NCBI GenBank assembly: GCA_003281605.1
Contig: QCBM01000001.1
Coordinates: forward strand, 372,001 to 436,000
Length of the DNA stretch: 64,000 nt
Origin: Prochlorococcus sp. AG-347-I06
GTDB taxonomy: Bacteria; Cyanobacteriota; Cyanobacteriia; PCC-6307; Cyanobiaceae
Reading direction: 5' to 3'
Shown piece by piece: positions 63,069-64,000 of the stretch. The notes under the pieces were generated by a model. The model had not been told where the DNA came from. It did not search any database and saw only the letters and a program-made list of their open reading frames with translations. Positions within the stretch are counted from its first letter, which is position 1; the number at the start of each line of letters is the position of its first letter. Position numbers and translations under genes: made by a program.

Positions 63069-63821
63069 TTAAGCAAGTATTGAGTAGTAAATAATAATAA
63101 TAAAATAAAAAATAAATATATTCAAAAAAGGGATAAAATCCCTTTTTTGAGGTTTGGGCACGATCCAATCGCTCAAATTAGTTTTATATGATAAAAAGGA
63201 CCACGTATAAAAAGAAATTTCTATGGCGACTAGGATAAAAAGATTAATTAAATTTAAGTCATTTAAACCAAAATATCTATAAATATGAAACTGATCATCA
63301 ATACTAATATTATTAATTTGAAGATGCCAAAGATAGAGAGAAATCAAGATAAAATTTACCAATATTATTTTTTTTAACAGAAACCTAGATTTCTTAAAAA
63401 TTAATAGGATAGAAATTAAAAATATGAAAAAACTTAACTGTGGAATATCCGGTTTTGGTACATTAATTCCTTCAAGAAATAAATTAGATATAAGATCAAA
63501 ATTTACGTATAAATAATCAGTTATAAAGTAAGAGAGAAATATTAAATTTATTGCCACTAAGAATAATAATCTTTTTCCTTTAATTGCTTTTATACTATGA
63601 ATTTTATCCTTAGCAAAATTATAGTATGTATAGTTTTTTAAAGAGTTTTCATACACCAAAGATGGACATATTGCTCCGCTCAAATAGTAAAGGATTGAAT
63701 AAAAGGAAATATCATTAATATTGAGTGAATACAAATTAAACCATTGTTTTTGTACAAATGGAAGAATAAGTAAAAATGAAAGTGTTACTAATAACTTTGT
63801 TCTATTGTTTTTAATTATCAA
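63069..63821 (-). CDS. Conserved multi-TM hypothetical protein (250 aa)
   Basis: Multiple hydrophobic segments; complete ORF upstream (in genome order) of ftsH-like fragment. Confidence 0.7.
   Translation of the reverse strand: MIIKNNRTKLLVTLSFLLILPFVQKQWFNLYSLNINDISFYSILYYLSGAICPSLVYENSLKNYTYYNFAKDKIHSIKAIKGKRLLFLVAINLIFLSYFITDYLYVNFDLISNLFLEGINVPKPDIPQLSFFIFLISILLIFKKSRFLLKKIILVNFILISLYLWHLQINNISIDDQFHIYRYFGLNDLNLINLFILVAIEISFYTWSFLSYKTNLSDWIVPKPQKRDFIPFLNIFIFYFIIIIYYSILA
63123..63149. terminator. Intrinsic terminator, potentially bidirectional
   Basis: CAAAAAAGGGAT-AAA-ATCCCTTTTTTG, perfect 12-bp stem; lies inside the 3' part of the 63069 minus ORF. Confidence 0.75.
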
Positions 63822-63850
63822 GAAAATTTTTTTAATTTAAATCAATTAAA

Positions 63851-64000
63851 TCAAACTTTCAACAATTTAGAAGTTGTTAATTTAAAAACTTTTTTATCTA
63901 TAGTTTCTTGGTTTAAAAGTATATCAACTAATTTATCTAATAAGACTCTATTTTTTTTCAATATTTTTATTGAATTATTTAATGAAATTTTAGAAATATT
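63851..64000 (-). CDS. ftsH: C-terminal fragment of an FtsH-like protease (truncated by window end)
   Basis: ...NISKISLNNSIKILKKNRVLLDKLVDILLNQETIDKKVFKLTTSKLLKV*; matches the FtsH C-terminal helix pattern. Confidence 0.6.
   Translation of the reverse strand, partial: NISKISLNNSIKILKKNRVLLDKLVDILLNQETIDKKVFKLTTSKLLKV

Noticed and set aside
62884-63168. 94-aa minus-strand ORF overlapping the peroxiredoxin 3' end
   Set aside because: Overlaps both a confident CDS and the terminator; no recognisable features.

Overview
AT-rich (about 30% GC by eye), gene-dense window that reads as a marine picocyanobacterial chromosome, most likely a high-light Prochlorococcus (psaK, cyanobacterial-only families such as DUF2499/DUF3593/DUF1995/DUF3110, DnaK2-type chaperone, cyanobacterial tRNAs). 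Positions 1-58.6 kb are mainly ordinary housekeeping genes: lspA, bioY, pyk, scpB, ilvA, dxs, psaK, rpmB, htpG, hisZ, dnaK, ribBA, argC, purN, pgi, leuS, dapF, coaD, uvrC, hemJ, cobN, ilvE, metH, pheT, rpmG, rpsR, metG, cobU, clpS, plus tRNA-Ser(GGA) and tRNA-Met(CAT). Two accessory-looking zones stand out. (1) 47.6-49.4 kb: a ribbon-helix-helix-DnaJ fusion gene followed by three copies of a ~47-bp repeat with an internal 12-bp period (AGWCT core). Two copies sit directly behind the stop codons of the converging RHH-DnaJ and pheT genes. (2) 58.6-62.2 kb: an islet of very small ORFs with an RHH-like regulator. Near-identical promoter/operator copies (AGTGT-N-ACACT) lie on both sides of its gene. 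The islet also holds a decayed thioredoxin-like pseudogene and hairpins that may be small RNAs. No rRNA, CRISPR array, IS element or prophage was seen. All calls come from reading the sequence; no database search was run.
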